Assembly: GCA_029891345.1 (NCBI GenBank)
Contig: CM057005.1
Coordinates: 62,265,760-62,329,759 of the forward strand
Source of the DNA: Dryococelus australis
Lineage: Eukaryota > Arthropoda > Insecta > Phasmatodea > Phasmatidae
Length of the DNA stretch: 64,000 bases
Reading direction: 5' to 3'
Shown here one piece after another: positions 47,291-59,040 of the stretch; positions within the stretch are counted from its first letter, which is position 1, and each line of letters opens with the position of its first letter. The translations under genes were made by a program, and so were the position numbers. Under the pieces are notes generated by a model. That model saw nothing but the letters and a program-made list of their open reading frames with translations. It made no database searches and was not told where the DNA came from.

Positions 47291-47440
47291 CAGCTTCACA
47301 GTTACACTTGATCAGCGCATAAATAAAGTGACTGGGTAAACAGCAATGTTAAATTCACATATGGCGGAAGGATAAAACATTGGCATAGAAGTAGGACCCA
47401 AGCAGGAATTTCAAAAGGGCTCATGATAACTGTGAACAGC
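47291..47440 (-). mobile_element. MITE-B fragment B12
   Basis: CAGCTTCACAGTTACACTTG, then GCGCATAAATAAAGTGACTG and the terminus TGATAACTGTGAACAGC, matches the distal third of the family. Confidence 0.65.
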
Positions 47441-47751
47441 GTGTGTGTAGAACTGATATTCAGTGACTAGGAGGTCTACTTCAGTACTTGATATCACTCA
47501 GTCGGGTTTAAAGCGTATACTAAAGATGAGGTAGACCGATCTCGCTGGTTATGCTCAACCAATCTCCGTGTCCCTACAGCGAACTGATTTTCTGCCAGTA
47601 TGACTATCAAAAACGGCGGGGATTGGATTTGAGGTTAGAACATTGTTTAGTAAGCAAGTGCTTTGAGAAGTTTCTATACTTCCTCGAACTAATTTGTAAT
47701 GCAGTCTGATCAAATTATAATTGGTAGAAGTATTTTATTTATATAATAGTG

Positions 47752-48665
47752 CACTGTAAAAAATTGTTGTAGTTTTTACTGAGAAATTCTTTTTAATTTT
47801 ACAAATGCTTGTAACACTACAAAGATCTCTCTTGTGAAACTACTCGTTTGTAAAACTACAAGATCCGTGTTTGTAATATACATTAAGAAAATGTTTGTAG
47901 TATACTGACCCGTTTCCACGAGCTTCAGCGAAATGGACTTTCAACAACGTAAAACAGTAAGTAGCTCGTTGTGCAAAAACTATGGGTCATGTAAAGCGTA
48001 GCTGCGTGCAAGAAGAAATGTATTCCAAATTTGAATAACGTTAAACACTTAAAACTGTTCAAATAATCATAATAAACCGACAATTCCAATAAAACGTGAC
48101 CGTATTATTTATTAAGTGTTAATGTTTCCTAGCTACAGCTACACAGATCTCTTAAATTGGTTCTTAATGCCTCGTAGTTAACAACCGTCAAAATCTCTTA
48201 ACTCGACAACAGAACTCTTAAAATGAAATAAATTAAGTATTCTTAATAATCAAATAAGTTCATTAAAATATTTTAGGTAGTTGCAGATAACTGTAACAAT
48301 TAATGTTAGTTAAGTCAAGTTGGTCTTCTGGTTAAGGATGCTGGCTAATGATACAAGGGGCTTGGGTTATGATACTCGTGCTGGCAAAGCGTAGTTTTTT
48401 TTTTTTTTTTCGTAAATTATGTTTTGAAATTTTTTTTTTGCTATTCTCTGTTATTAATTCATCGCCATTGTTTTGTAGAAGGAAAAAAGAAGTAATTTTA
48501 TGTTCATTTCTCATTATGTTAGTTGTAATACAATGTTATCATTTGTAATATTACAAATATCTTGCAGATTTTACAAGAAAACTCTTTGTACATTTACAAA
48601 GGATTTTCTTGGCAACTGGGTTTGCAAGGATTTTTCTTGTGAAAGTACAACAAACTTTTGGAGTG
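47752..48665. mobile_element. Element F (CACTG-type termini, tRNA-like core)
   Basis: Left end CACTGTAAAAAATTGTTGTA, right end on the minus strand CACTCCAAAAGTTTGTTGTA. The outer parts repeat TTGTAA, TACAAA and ACTACAA in both orientations. A tRNA-like module at 48318-48384 is followed by T-runs. AGTGC occurs at both edges and may be the target duplication. It is about 914 bp and non-coding. Confidence 0.75.
48318..48384 (+). other. tRNA-like Pol III module inside element F
   Basis: The A-box-like TTGGTCTTCTGGTTAAGGAT is followed by the degenerate B box GGGTTATGATACTC. A T16 run at 48394-48409 would terminate Pol III transcription. No complete acceptor stem is evident. Confidence 0.5.
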
Positions 48666-48906
48666 CGTATGCCAAGGAATAAACAAACACGTTCAACATT
48701 GTTGACCATGTGACTTAGACAGTTGTGTACCTTAGGGGTAGGTGAATGTTGAGTGCATGCGCATAAGATGAATACGCAGTCTGCCTCATCTTTAGTCTAT
48801 GGTTTTAAAGTGCTCCGATTCCATAGCGTTTAATGCGGAAAATGTATCGTCAAGATATGGTCCGTTAAATTGCACGGCACAGAATGACGGTCCGTCTCTC
48901 CCATTT

Positions 48907-49279
48907 ACTAAAGGTGGGGTAGACCGATCTCGCTGGCTGCGCACAACCAATCTGCGTGTCCCAACATTGAATTGCTTTTCTGCCTACACGTCTAGCAAAA
49001 ATGGCGTGGTTTGGATTTTCGGTTAGAAAACTGCTTTGTAAACAGATGCTTTGAGATGGGTATATACTTCCTCTAACCAATTTGTAATGCAGTTTGATTG
49101 TATTAAAACTGGTAAAACTATTTTATTAATGTAATAGTGCTTGTCATTTAAAAATTAATATATAAACAAACCTCTTCATAACCGTTGACCATGTGACTTT
49201 GAAAGTTTTGTAGGATTGGGGAAGGACATCGTTGGGTACGTGCTCAGAAGACGAATAAGCGGTCTACCTCATATTTAGT
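48907..49279. mobile_element. Element H, copy H2 (empty of element F)
   Basis: ACTAAAGGTGGGGTAGACCG at the left, and GCGGTCTACCTCATATTTAG then T at the right. The interior is collinear with H1 across the F insertion point (AATAGTGCTTGTC here). The frames at 48799-49026 and 48865-49080 are element sequence. Confidence 0.85.
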
Positions 49280-49372
49280 TTGATGGTCTCCGCGGACTGA
49301 TCTGCGACTGCGTCGCTTCGTCCGCAGGCTAAGCCTCGCGGCCGCCCGAGAAGTTAGAGAAGTTTAGAGAAA

Positions 49373-49549
49373 ATGTCAAAAGGTCCGGACATCCTACGGT
49401 GTTTCCGTCCAGCGCTGTCCGGGCGCCGTTTTTGTTCCTTGCGATCGTGGACGGTTGACCCAGTTCGTCCGATGTCCTGCGGTTTTTATACGCGCTTGCA
49501 TGTTGCAGTTACTGAATTGTTCGGCATGCCTACAGAAATTCATCCCTGA
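49373..49549 (+). CDS. Small GC-rich open frame, 58 codons, doubtful
   Basis: ATG in the context GAGAAAATGTC opens a frame starting MSKGPDILRCFRPAL and ending EIHP, stop at 49547-49549. It lies in an unusually GC-rich patch (49290-49500). No domain is recognised and no splice signals are evident, so it may be chance or a decayed element. Confidence 0.15.
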   Translation: MSKGPDILRCFRPALSGRRFCSLRSWTVDPVRPMSCGFYTRLHVAVTELFGMPTEIHP

Positions 49550-49755
49550 ATATCGCATGGTTTCAGTGTAATTAAATAAAGTTCATAATTGCAACCCCAT
49601 CTTCATGAGGATTTCCTGCCCTTGGGAGTGGTTTCCTGGCGTTCGATGTCAGACATTTTTTAACTTAAATTTCGCAAGGAACAAGATTTCGCCATTTCAG
49701 AGCTCATGACTCACCCGAGCTGATGACTCACCCTGTATATATCTATATAATACCA

Positions 49756-50165
49756 AAAGGGGTCATTTACCAGGATATGCTGGAACTGTTTGTTTGCCCT
49801 CAGGTAGCGGAGTTGTAACCAAACGTCATTTCCCAATAAGATGGTGCACCGCCTCATTGGAACCATAATGAAAGGTGTCTCCTCGATGAAACGTTCCCAA
49901 ACAGATGGGTCGGTTTCAAGGCCTCCGCGCTCTCCAGATGTAACACCATTGGATTTTTTCTTGTGGGGTTACGTCAACGATTGTGTATGCTACTCCAGTT
50001 ACTGAAATCATGGCGCTCAAATTACGGATCACGCAGAGTATCCAGCGTGTCAGTGCTGCTATTCTTTCCCGTACTTGCGCAGAACTTGAGTATTGCCTGT
50101 ACATCCCGAGGGCAACAAAAGGGGCTCAACATTGAAGTGGTGCGATTATGGCACAAACTTTCGTT
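49756..50165 (+). pseudogene. Tc1/mariner-type transposase C-terminal half, decayed
   Basis: Piecing the + strand frames by eye, the order is a DMLELFVCPQ-like strand, the catalytic region DGAPPHWN, the segment LDETFPNRWVG, a PPRSPDVTPLDFFLWG-like motif (49920-49970), then ITQSIQRVSAAILSRT and RATKGAQH. This order is typical of IS630/Tc1/mariner DDE transposases of arthropods. Several single-base shifts and stops separate the pieces, and the N-terminal DNA-binding half is absent. CACCCTGTATATA at about 49731 and GGACACCATGTA at about 50248 may be remnants of its inverted ends. Confidence 0.75.
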
Positions 50166-50540
50166 CATCTAGAACATTATGCCGAAAACTGCAACATCTT
50201 AACTCGTTTTGTTTGTGGCAACAGTTTGTACTGGTAACGGGACTTTATGGACACCATGTATTACAGTAATGAAGGCATTTATGTTGACGCATAGTTTGTC
50301 CGAATCGTAAGAACCATCCGAAGACCTCATTCAGCATTTCAAACGAGCGAAAATATTCTACCAAAAATAAATTTGTGACCTAGGAAACATTCACAGTCGA
50401 GCTCAAGTATAGTTGAATACTTCGTGAAGTCAAAGTGGGCGTGAACAAGGAATCAGATTATATTTCCCGGATAGTGGAGAGAAGGTGTTTGGGCGATTTT
50501 TATGGGGCTGGCCTGCTTGGAGATTTTCCCCACGTTTTAG

Positions 50541-50651
50541 GCCGAGAAGCGCATGAGCTATGAGGGCTACAGTGGCAAACGCTACAAGTGCGCCATCGCC
50601 TCTACGCATATATCAGACTACACCTACAAGCGTCACATATTTTCCTCATAA
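50541..50651 (+). CDS. Candidate terminal coding exon, unassigned
   Basis: An acceptor-like TTTTCCCCACGTTTTAG precedes 36 codons, beginning AEKRMSYEGYSGKRYKCA and ending HIFSS with TAA at 50649-50651. The frame is in phase 0 from the acceptor, with G/C-ending codons amid AT-rich DNA, and is rich in Tyr and Lys. I do not recognise it. It could be the last exon of a transcript on the receptor strand, or a fragment of a retroposed gene. Confidence 0.35.
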   Translation, partial: AEKRMSYEGYSGKRYKCAIASTHISDYTYKRHIFSS

Positions 50652-51037
50652 TTAGACCAATCCTCCTCCAGCATGCTGTGGGGCGGCGTCGTTTTGCTGA
50701 AACAGAAGGAAAACGAAACGAGAAAAACCGTAACAAGAAATGCGTACAAAGACATTTAATAGAATAATTTCTTAAGTTTTGTAGTCTATATATTCATCTA
50801 CACTATAAAATGTTAGTTTAGAAAAAAATTCTTTCAGCTATTTTTAAAGAGTTTTTTTGTTAGAGAAGCAAATTTCTTAAAGGTTGAAACCAGTGCATGT
50901 CCCAGAGTACTTTTGCGAGTATAAACGCGTTTGTTTCGAGATACGTTTTGAATAAGCCGTTATTAAGCGTTTTGGAGTGTTTTGAAATTGTGTTTTTAAT
51001 GTGCATAACGTCTTAAAATACTTAAAAACAACGGGCA
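50652..51037. other. Unassigned DNA
   Basis: No gene or known repeat is recognised. Confidence 0.35.
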
Positions 51038-51278
51038 TATAGGCTATTCACGGTAAAGTGAGCACTGTTTAAGCCCTGCTAAATTTTTCCTTCCAATTAA
51101 TTTCTACCTTTCCGCCACTTTTTAATGTAATCATTGCAATATGACTAATAAACACAGTGTATACATTTAATCACTCTCAAAAGTTAACGTCTGAGACTGC
51201 AATAAAATATATTTATTAGGGGTTAATGCCTTTTGGGAGGGCCTTAAAAAGTGCTCACTTTACCGTGAACAGTCTATA
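51038..51278. mobile_element. MITE-C, copy C3
   Basis: TATAGGCTATTCACGGTAAA at the left and GTGCTCACTTTACCGTGAAC then AGTCTATA at the right. The interior matches C2. Confidence 0.9.
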
Positions 51279-51338
51279 GTCTGATGTGTGTGTGTTCATG
51301 TCGTAGTTCAGCACATTGGACACACGTTTTATAGTTAT

Positions 51339-51395
51339 AGCGTGTTCACGGTAAAATTAACACTTTTGAAAGCCCTGCTTAAGATCTATAGTCCA
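51339..51395 (+). mobile_element. MITE-B 5' end fragment
   Basis: GCGTGTTCACGGTAAAATTA, then CACTTTTGAAAGCCCTGCTT and AAGATCTA, is the first 50 bp of the family. It is cut off at about 51390. Confidence 0.75.
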
Positions 51396-53269
51396 TTCCC
51401 CACTGGAAGCAACTTTCTCGGAGCCCTGCTAAATATCTACTTGCAGGACCGTTTGGTATCCTTCCTCCAAATTCAAACAAACATTGCCATTTGACTGTCG
51501 TGTATCATCTGCCAAAATCAATGTTTACATGCCATTGTGTGTTTACATGTGTTAGTATACTTTCGCTACACCTAAACATAAACATTGAAATGTGACTTCT
51601 ACTTTTATACCTGTCAAATATGTTGTTTACTGTTAACAGCTTTTTAAAGAATTCTATCATATCCCAAAAACCATTCCATACGAATATTCACAGTTTAGGT
51701 CTCCAACATTATTTAGGTCAGCTTTATGACGTTTTAAAAATGCCTGAATTAAGGACAGTTCTTACGGTTATTTTACATTAACATATTGGTTTTCCACGAC
51801 ATAGCTCAATACATGTAATGCACGTTAGTACTTTGCCGCGACTGTGTTTAACACTGTTACAATTGTGAGGTAAAGGGCTGTACTAATTATCCTTTTGTTA
51901 TTGATATGTGTTGGGTTATTTCTTTAAAAGGACGGCCTCAGTTGGAATAAATATTAAAACGAAGGAACAACCAGTGAAAAAGACACATCAAATTCAAGCA
52001 CGCAACTCGTGTTGCTCATGTTTGTCATACAAACTTAAAAGATAGCGGTGAACATGCGCACAAATAAGCCTACGGTAACTTTTATTCCGCTAATATTTCT
52101 ATTTATTGCTACTTACTGTTTATTAGGTTTATTGAAATTTATCGGGCTGGGCTTAGTATTTTTCTTCCGGGATTGTGGCAAATTACGTTACACGACTGTG
52201 TTTCAAACCCCTTAGGGCAAAGGTACAGTGTTGCGATAAATAAACAGGCGTGGATGTAAATAATTAACTTCGTCATTAAAGCAGTTCACAGTTAAAACGT
52301 ATAAATAGTGCTAATCAAATATTTGAAATCACGCACACACAGGGCCAGCGTATCGACCACGATGCACAAAGGCACGCCATTTCACAGACGCAATGATTAA
52401 CGAAATACACGCCACAGTATATTTATTACTGCCGTGGAAACAGATTGATCACAGCGTCATAATTTGCCTAGGTAAATTAAAAAAAAAAAAAACACAGCGT
52501 CTACAAACGTGATGTGGTATTTGAAGTACTTTCGGAGTAGGAATAATTTACGCTTCGTTTGGCAAAGAGCAACACGCCATGTCATGACTTACCACGTCTG
52601 CCAACTTCACTTGGTAACTGCCCCGCCATCATATATAAATATATTAAAATAAGCATTAACATTAAAAGCTCTTTTCGGTCATAAATTACAAATTCAAAAA
52701 TCAATATTTTGCTGTAATAAGTATGAAATATTATACAATTGAAAACATGTATAATTTTCCTTCTCACTAGCGAAGTGAAACTTCCCGAGTGTGGAAGAGC
52801 GAAAGAAAAAGAGAGAGCGACAAGCCTCGCCCAGCAGACAGTTGGTTTCAGTTGCTTTCTAGCTCGATAAAACAACACCGTACCTTTACGGCCTACTCAT
52901 GATATTTCCCGCTGCTATTTTAAACTATAAAAATGAGATGTTGCCATCGGAGCTACCAAAATATTTCAATATGCCAATAGGCACCGTTTAATTTACAAAC
53001 AATATACTAAAAAACTAGGTTAAAATAATATTTTAACTGTGAACTATTTCTTACCGGTCGTTGCCAACACGTCGCTGCTCTCAATTCATATTTAAGATAA
53101 ATAAATATTACAAGTTAAAGAAGATATTAAGATAAAGTTTCATTTATTCAATAATACAGTACTCTAAAGTTAACCACAGTGTTATATATATTTGTGGGAT
53201 ACAGGTTATTGAAAAAACAGGTTGACATTTTATGCCTGGAGTGTTTGTTTTTTCAAAGGTTGATTTTCA
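51396..53269. other. Unassigned AT-rich DNA
   Basis: There is no gene signal. GAGCCCTGCTAAATATCTAC at about 51421 hints at a further worn B/C relative. The minus frame at 52582-52878 has no domain. Confidence 0.35.
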
Positions 53270-53581
53270 TAAGTCGCTTTATTCATGCGTCGGTCAAGTG
53301 AAACTGTGAAATTATTGGAAAAGTTAATATTGTACAAATCTGCTCATATTTACACTTCGCTACATTTAAAAAAATACAGAAAGCGAGAGAAATAATTTAA
53401 GTAATCACAAATGGTTACCTAACACTTTTTGTTCGATGTTATGTAACTACTTTCCTCTCCATTGTTGCCAACTTTACTGAGCGCATGTCACTCAGTGTGA
53501 CCGTTAAAAAAACAGCTTTGGGCAGTGATTATTTTCTAATATTGATTTCAAAAGTTCTCACTGTAACGTGAACATACTTTA
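53270..53581 (+). mobile_element. MITE-B, copy B13 (5' truncated)
   Basis: CATGCGTCGGTCAAGTGAAA through GTTACCTAACACTTTTTGTT to the terminus CACTGTAACGTGAACATACT. It abuts element D2. Confidence 0.85.
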
Positions 53582-54024
53582 GGAGGCATCATCTAGACTG
53601 TTAAAATAGGGCCAGCTATCTGATCCTTTGTAGTAACCGTCTAAATATTGTTATATAAAGTAATGCCAACGCAACTTTTTTAGGTCGTGTTTTTGTCTGT
53701 GATTTATATTCTACAGTACATATGGTTGCTATAACAAAGGGCTGTGTTCCTGCTATATATCCAGAAAGTACCTCCAACAGAAATATTCAACAATATTTGG
53801 GTTGTTCCCCCAACGATAAGTATTGTAATAGCCTAACAGAATATTCTGTTATTGCTACCCTCAAACCCGATTACAGAAATGTTCAGTACTGTTGGGTTAT
53901 CACAATGCTGATTGTTGTTAAACAATCCAAATACCGTTGAAGATTTTCTGTTGGGTGTACTATCTGTCTTGCAGTAGTGACATAATACTCTGCTGTAGCA
54001 ACCATGTGTACGGAAACAAATACA

Positions 54025-54971
54025 CACTCTAAATTCGAATCAGTGGGAAACCACTGATACGCAGTGAAATTCAAGTACTCGAATCAGTGAAAATGGCTCC
54101 ACTTAGAAACAGTGGAAAACCACTGATTGTTTCAGTGAAAAAATTTCGCTGGTTGAATTAGTGACATAAAATTATTTCACCGAGAGAATAAGTGACGGGC
54201 CGACTACAGTGACGAATAAAATATTGCTGTTATTGAATGTAGCCAAATAATTACGTAAAATAAACGTATGTACGATAGTTTACTGTTTATATTGCCGAAT
54301 TTACCATTATTTTAAAAAATAAAAAAATGTCCTGCTGTTGCCGGGATTGAACTCGCACACCCTTCGACCTAAGATCGTTACCTTAATATCTGCGCTAACA
54401 CGCCAAAGCTGAAGTAACAAGAGGCAAATACCTGTCTTATAGTTCGCCGCGAAAACGTCAAGATTTAAATTGTATGCCCTAACTTTTCGTTTTTGGTTTA
54501 ATTGGTAGCGTTAGGATTGTTAAAACCGATAGTATACACGAGTGCACTCTCTTCGTTGACATATATGCAGTTTTAAACCTTCAAACAGAGCGCTTAGATG
54601 ATTACATGAAAACGAAATGAAAGTCTGTGTGTTCATATTACCTCATAAAATGGCGTCTTAAAAGACGAAACACGTTTTAGAAATTATTTTGATATTTCAC
54701 TTGATATACGTTGCTTAGTGACCATTTTTAAACTTTGTTTGGCGGCCATTTTTACACGCTGTTCCATTGATCCATAAGTAAAAAATAAACCATTGAGCAA
54801 ACCGTGAAAAAATGACTGATGAATCAATGGAAAATGACATTGAATCAATAAGTAAAGGAAATATGGCATTTTTTCACTGATTCATCAGTTAAATTCACTG
54901 CATTGTCTGTTCAGTCAGATACGTTTGACTGATTGAAACAGTGAAATCCTCACTGATTCAGATTTAGACTG
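54025..54971. mobile_element. Element E (CACTG-type termini, tRNA-like core)
   Basis: Left end CACTCTAAATTCGAATCAGT; right end on the minus strand CAGTCTAAATCTGAATCAGT. The words AATCAGTG and CACTGATT recur many times in both orientations in the outer 150-200 bp. A tRNA-like module sits at 54336-54410 on the minus strand. It is about 947 bp, non-coding, and inserted in element D2. Confidence 0.8.
54336..54410 (-). other. tRNA-like Pol III module inside element E
   Basis: On the minus strand GGCGTGTTAGCGCAGATATT then AAGGTAA (A box region) is followed about 30 bases on by GAGTTCAATCCCGGC (B box and T arm). Confidence 0.6.
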
Positions 54972-55189
54972 CAATCACAGGCTGGAATATAACAGTTATT
55001 TTGGTATTACTATCTATGCTAACAAAATCTAGATAGTATCTACAACACATCAGATGGTTGTCCCTATTTAAACTGTCTAGATGTTTTCTAAAACAGTATT
55101 AATTTTCTCAATGGTGTTTTCACTCGCGCATGTGTAATAGTAGCGGACACGACTATCCACATACGCTTACAATGGTTTTGACCGTAAAG

Positions 55190-55545
55190 AGAAAATGGGG
55201 TAGTGTGTGTTCCCGAGATAAGTAGCTTCTCTCAGTATCCCAACACTGGATTTTTTTTTTTTTTTGCAATCACAAACGACGTTGTCGTGACTTGAGGTTA
55301 GAACACCGTTCTTGTTAATAAGTGCTTTTAGGCGTCTCTATACTTCCTCTATGCAGTTTTTAATGCAGTCAGATTACACCGGAATTGGTCAAAGAATTTC
55401 CTTCTCATATTAAAGGTTTTGTCTTTAAAGATTAAGATATAGCAAATGCATTCATCACTGATGACCATGTGACCCTTGCAGATATATTGGTGTGGAGTAG
55501 TCGATGTTTGGCACATGAACAGAAAACAATCGACCTATCGTTTGG
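55190..55545. mobile_element. Element H, degenerate copy H3
   Basis: GGGGTAGTGTGTGTTCCCGA, CAACACTGG, GTTAGAACACCGTTCTTGTT and CATCACTGATGACCATGTGA follow the H order. The termini are worn. Confidence 0.65.
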
Positions 55546-57729
55546 TCCGCAGTACAAAGTAGATGTGTTGTCTGTTCAATTATAATTCATAGTTTTCTTG
55601 CGTAAGGCCCTTATTTTAACCATGTCCAAGTAAATTTGCGCCTTATTATAAGAAATTCGTCACTTCGGACTCTTTTAATGATTTCAAGGTTGCCGTGAAC
55701 ATTGTTGCAGGACTTCGATACTAAATAACCGTTTCTTGGAAATTAAAAGTATCATTGTGAAATATTTTTTTGCCAGTTCAGACACTTGTAAACTAAGTTT
55801 TGTCAAGAGTATTAACTTTGCTGTAATGCTGTTTTCCTTCAGAAGACAAATAATTAAGGCTGGCTGACTCCCTTAATATTATTTCGTTCGGAGATCATTA
55901 CTGCTGTTCATACAAACATATTCCTGAAAAGGTTTGCAAATGTCAGACGCAAACATTGTTCATTTTACTTTCTTAGTCTTGAATGCACGGCAAATATACT
56001 GCACGTCAGTACTTACCTGGTCAAAATAAATTTTCAACACTGTTGTGTACTTTTATCTCATGGGAGTCGATTATTAGGTTGCGTTCTCGTAGCTGATAAA
56101 TAACTTCCGAAATACTTATCCTTTGAATAGATAAAATTAATTTACAGCAAATGTGTACCCTTTTGATATGCTGTGTTCAGCATTTAGCTACGTATTCGGT
56201 TTTACCTAAACAACTATTAATCCTTGATAAGTTTAAAAGTACTAAACAGTGCTTGAATAAAATGATTCATTTTAAAGTAGTTACGTAAATAAGTAAATTA
56301 TAAGAGTTAAGCATTCGCATGTATCTCTGCATATAGGTAAAAATACAAAAGAATTTCACAATCAGTCTTTACAGAGGCATGAAAGTTTCTGTAAATTCGA
56401 ATTCAACAAAATTGATGGTTCCATATCAAATAAAATTAGTCAATATTTTTTTCTAAAATACTTAGGCTGAGTATTATCAGCGAGAGGTGTACGTTGCGAA
56501 AGACGCCTTATATTAACAAAATGTTAAAGAATGAGGAACCTGCGACTCCAATTTCGCTATTTTGCTATAAATTACACGATTATAAAAAGCTATTATACTA
56601 AGCCGGCAAAAAAGATTGTAATATTTGAAGTATTCGTGTGATCGTGTATTAAATTGCGGAATTATAGAAAACTTTCAAAATGTTAAAGATCTATGCAAAT
56701 TAACATAGTTGATGTCTTTATACACAAATTCAAAAATGAAATATATTCCTTTGCTTAAAGCTTAATACAGTAAGTGATTATCATGACGTTTGGGGTATAC
56801 ATATTTATACTCACAACCGATCAAACTATTTTTGGTAAAACTTGTAATATGACAAAGTTTAATTACTCCAAAAACTACGTGTAATTTATTTGTATTTAAT
56901 TACTAAAGTAATAACGCGTTAAGAACTAAGAACTAAGTAATGAGGCCACCACGCTTTATGATTGATATTTTTTCAGGTGTAAAATTTTATAAATATTTAT
57001 TATGTAAGTTATAGATACGGCAACATAAAATACAAATATTTGTGATTTGCAGTAAACTGTTTTATTTTGCGGTAATTCCGAGAAGGCGAATGATATCAGA
57101 AGTTTAAAATTAACTTGCAATGACGTAAGTTTATTTTGTTCCCTGTTACATGCATTTTTTTCCCCTTGAAACTATAAAAGGCAATATTTACATTTGGTTA
57201 TATTTTGTGTCAAAATTAGTTTAATGTTTTTTTTTTTTTTTTTTTTTTTTGCAAAGTAATGGTATCTTGATTTTCCACCTCTGATTTTACAAACTTTCTG
57301 ATTTGTTTAAAACCAATCTTCCTCTCCGATTTGCCCTCCTTCCTTTCGTCGGGCTTGACAGAAAATAACGATAAGCTGCATCGTTGACATTCTTGAAGAA
57401 TTACCTCGCACAACAAGATTCAATAAATGATAATACGATTGCGGCACATCTTTTTTTTTTTTTTGAAACAGCAGACATCTCTCCCAAATTTCGCTTTAGG
57501 CTCTTCACTATCGTGGGTGAAAGTTTTAACAACTTCATTTGGAACCTGGATTTAAGACCGGGTAAAATACTGCAATTTCTTTACACAGTTATAGTTTTCT
57601 CTTTGTCTACTATTCGAAATAATCATGAACATTTGCACTAGTATTACTTACAGCGTGCCTTTAGAATTGATAAACGTTAACTTCGGCAACATGTCTACAA
57701 GAGAATAAATGTGTTGAGCTTCAAACTCA
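55546..57729. other. Unassigned AT-rich DNA
   Basis: T-runs lie at about 57225-57250 and 57450-57463. The frames at 57216-57416 and 57384-57641 lack domains. Nothing else is recognised. Confidence 0.35.
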
Positions 57730-58099
57730 CACTGAAACAAATCAGCAGAGATAATTTGACAGAACAGTTCTGTTATGGCAGTTTAGGGGTGCGACAACTC
57801 AACTTTAGTACCAGAGACAGAATGTTCTGTAATACTTTGCATTTCAGATTGTTTGCAGGACAATCTAAAAAGGGTTAAAAGTTATTATGTTTTGAGTATC
57901 AACTTTTCTGTTGCAGGAACAGTGTTTTCTGTTATAAGCACTATACAGATAATTGTGAACATAATCTTACAATATTGTTACGGTAACAGAACAATATACT
58001 ATGAAACTAAGATTTATCTTTGGCAACTGTAACAGAATTTCTGTAAAATCACCTAGTTTTTGTTTTCAAAAGTTTACAGAAACAGTATGGTAGCTACAA

Positions 58100-59040
58100 C
58101 AGAGTTGTGTAATGTTGGAGTTACCTTCCGATACTGTTAAGATTACAGAGATAGTATTGTAAGGTTAACAAACACTTGTGGTAATTACAACAGTGCCGCG
58201 GACTGTTAGAAGAACCATGAAGAACCATGTTATTCTGTTAAGAATACAGAGCCAATATTGTAGAGTTAACAAACATATATGGTAATTACAACAGTGGTGT
58301 GGACTGTTAGAAGAACCATCGTAGTTTGTTTACAGAGCTATTACTGTATAGTTAACATGTGTGTGGTTATTACCACAGTGCCGTGGACGGTTAGAAGAAC
58401 CATATTATTCTGTTAAGTTTACAGAGCTGGTATTGTAGAGTTTACAAACATGAATGCTAATTACAACTGTTTCGTGGACTGTAAGGAGATCCATGTTATT
58501 CTGTTATGATAACAGAGCCAGTATTGTAGAGTTACCAAACATGTATGTTAATTACAAAAGTGTCGCGGACTCTTAGATAAACCATCATATTCTGTTAAGT
58601 TTATAGAGCTAGTCTTTACAGTTAACAAACATATATGGTATTTATAACAGTGCCGTGGGCTGTTAGAGGAATTATCAATAGCTGCTAATATGATAGATCT
58701 AGTCTTGTAGAGTTTACAGATATGTATGGTAATTACATTAGTGTCGTGGACTGTTAGAGGAACCATCATAGTCTGTTATAATTGCAGAGCTAGTATTGTA
58801 GATTTAGCAAATATGTTTGGTAATTATAAAAGTGTCGTGGGCTGTTAAAGAAACCATCATAGTATCTTAAGTTTACAGTGCTACTATTGTAGAGTTAACA
58901 AAAATGTATGGTAATGATAACAGTGCCGTGGACTGTTTAAAGTTCCATTATAGTCTGTTAAGAATACAGAGCTAGTATTGTAGATTTAACAAACAAGTAT
59001 GGTAATTACAGCAGTGTGACGGACTGTTAAAAGGCATCCT
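58100..59040. repeat. ~91-bp tandem array in element I, about 10 units
   Basis: Each unit has GTGGACTGTTAGAAGAACCA, then a CTGTTAAG/TTTACAGAGC step, TATTGTAGAGTTAACAAACA and GGTAATTACAACAGTG. Unit starts (GGACTGTTA-like) fall near 58200, 58311, 58385, 58475, 58566, 58656, 58750, 58839, 58930 and 59022. Confidence 0.9.

Larger units (their letters stand above)
47519..48796. mobile_element. Element H, copy H1, interrupted by element F
   Basis: Inverted ends are ACTAAAGATGAGGTAGACCG and CAGTCTGCCTCATCTTTAGT. The interior matches H2 (48907-49279) before 47751 and after 48666; H2 shows the uninterrupted sequence. Without F it is about 364 bp. No coding capacity. Confidence 0.85.
53590..55116 (+). 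mobile_element. Element D, copy D2, interrupted by element E
   Basis: Left end CATCTAGACTGTTAAAATAG; the right end on the minus strand is CATCTAGACAGTTTAAATAG (55083 inward), so the TIR is about 32 bp. The outer right end continues to TTCTCAATGG. D1 matches on both sides of the insertion. The perfect palindrome AACAGAATATTCTGTT lies in the interior (about 53836-53851). Confidence 0.8.
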
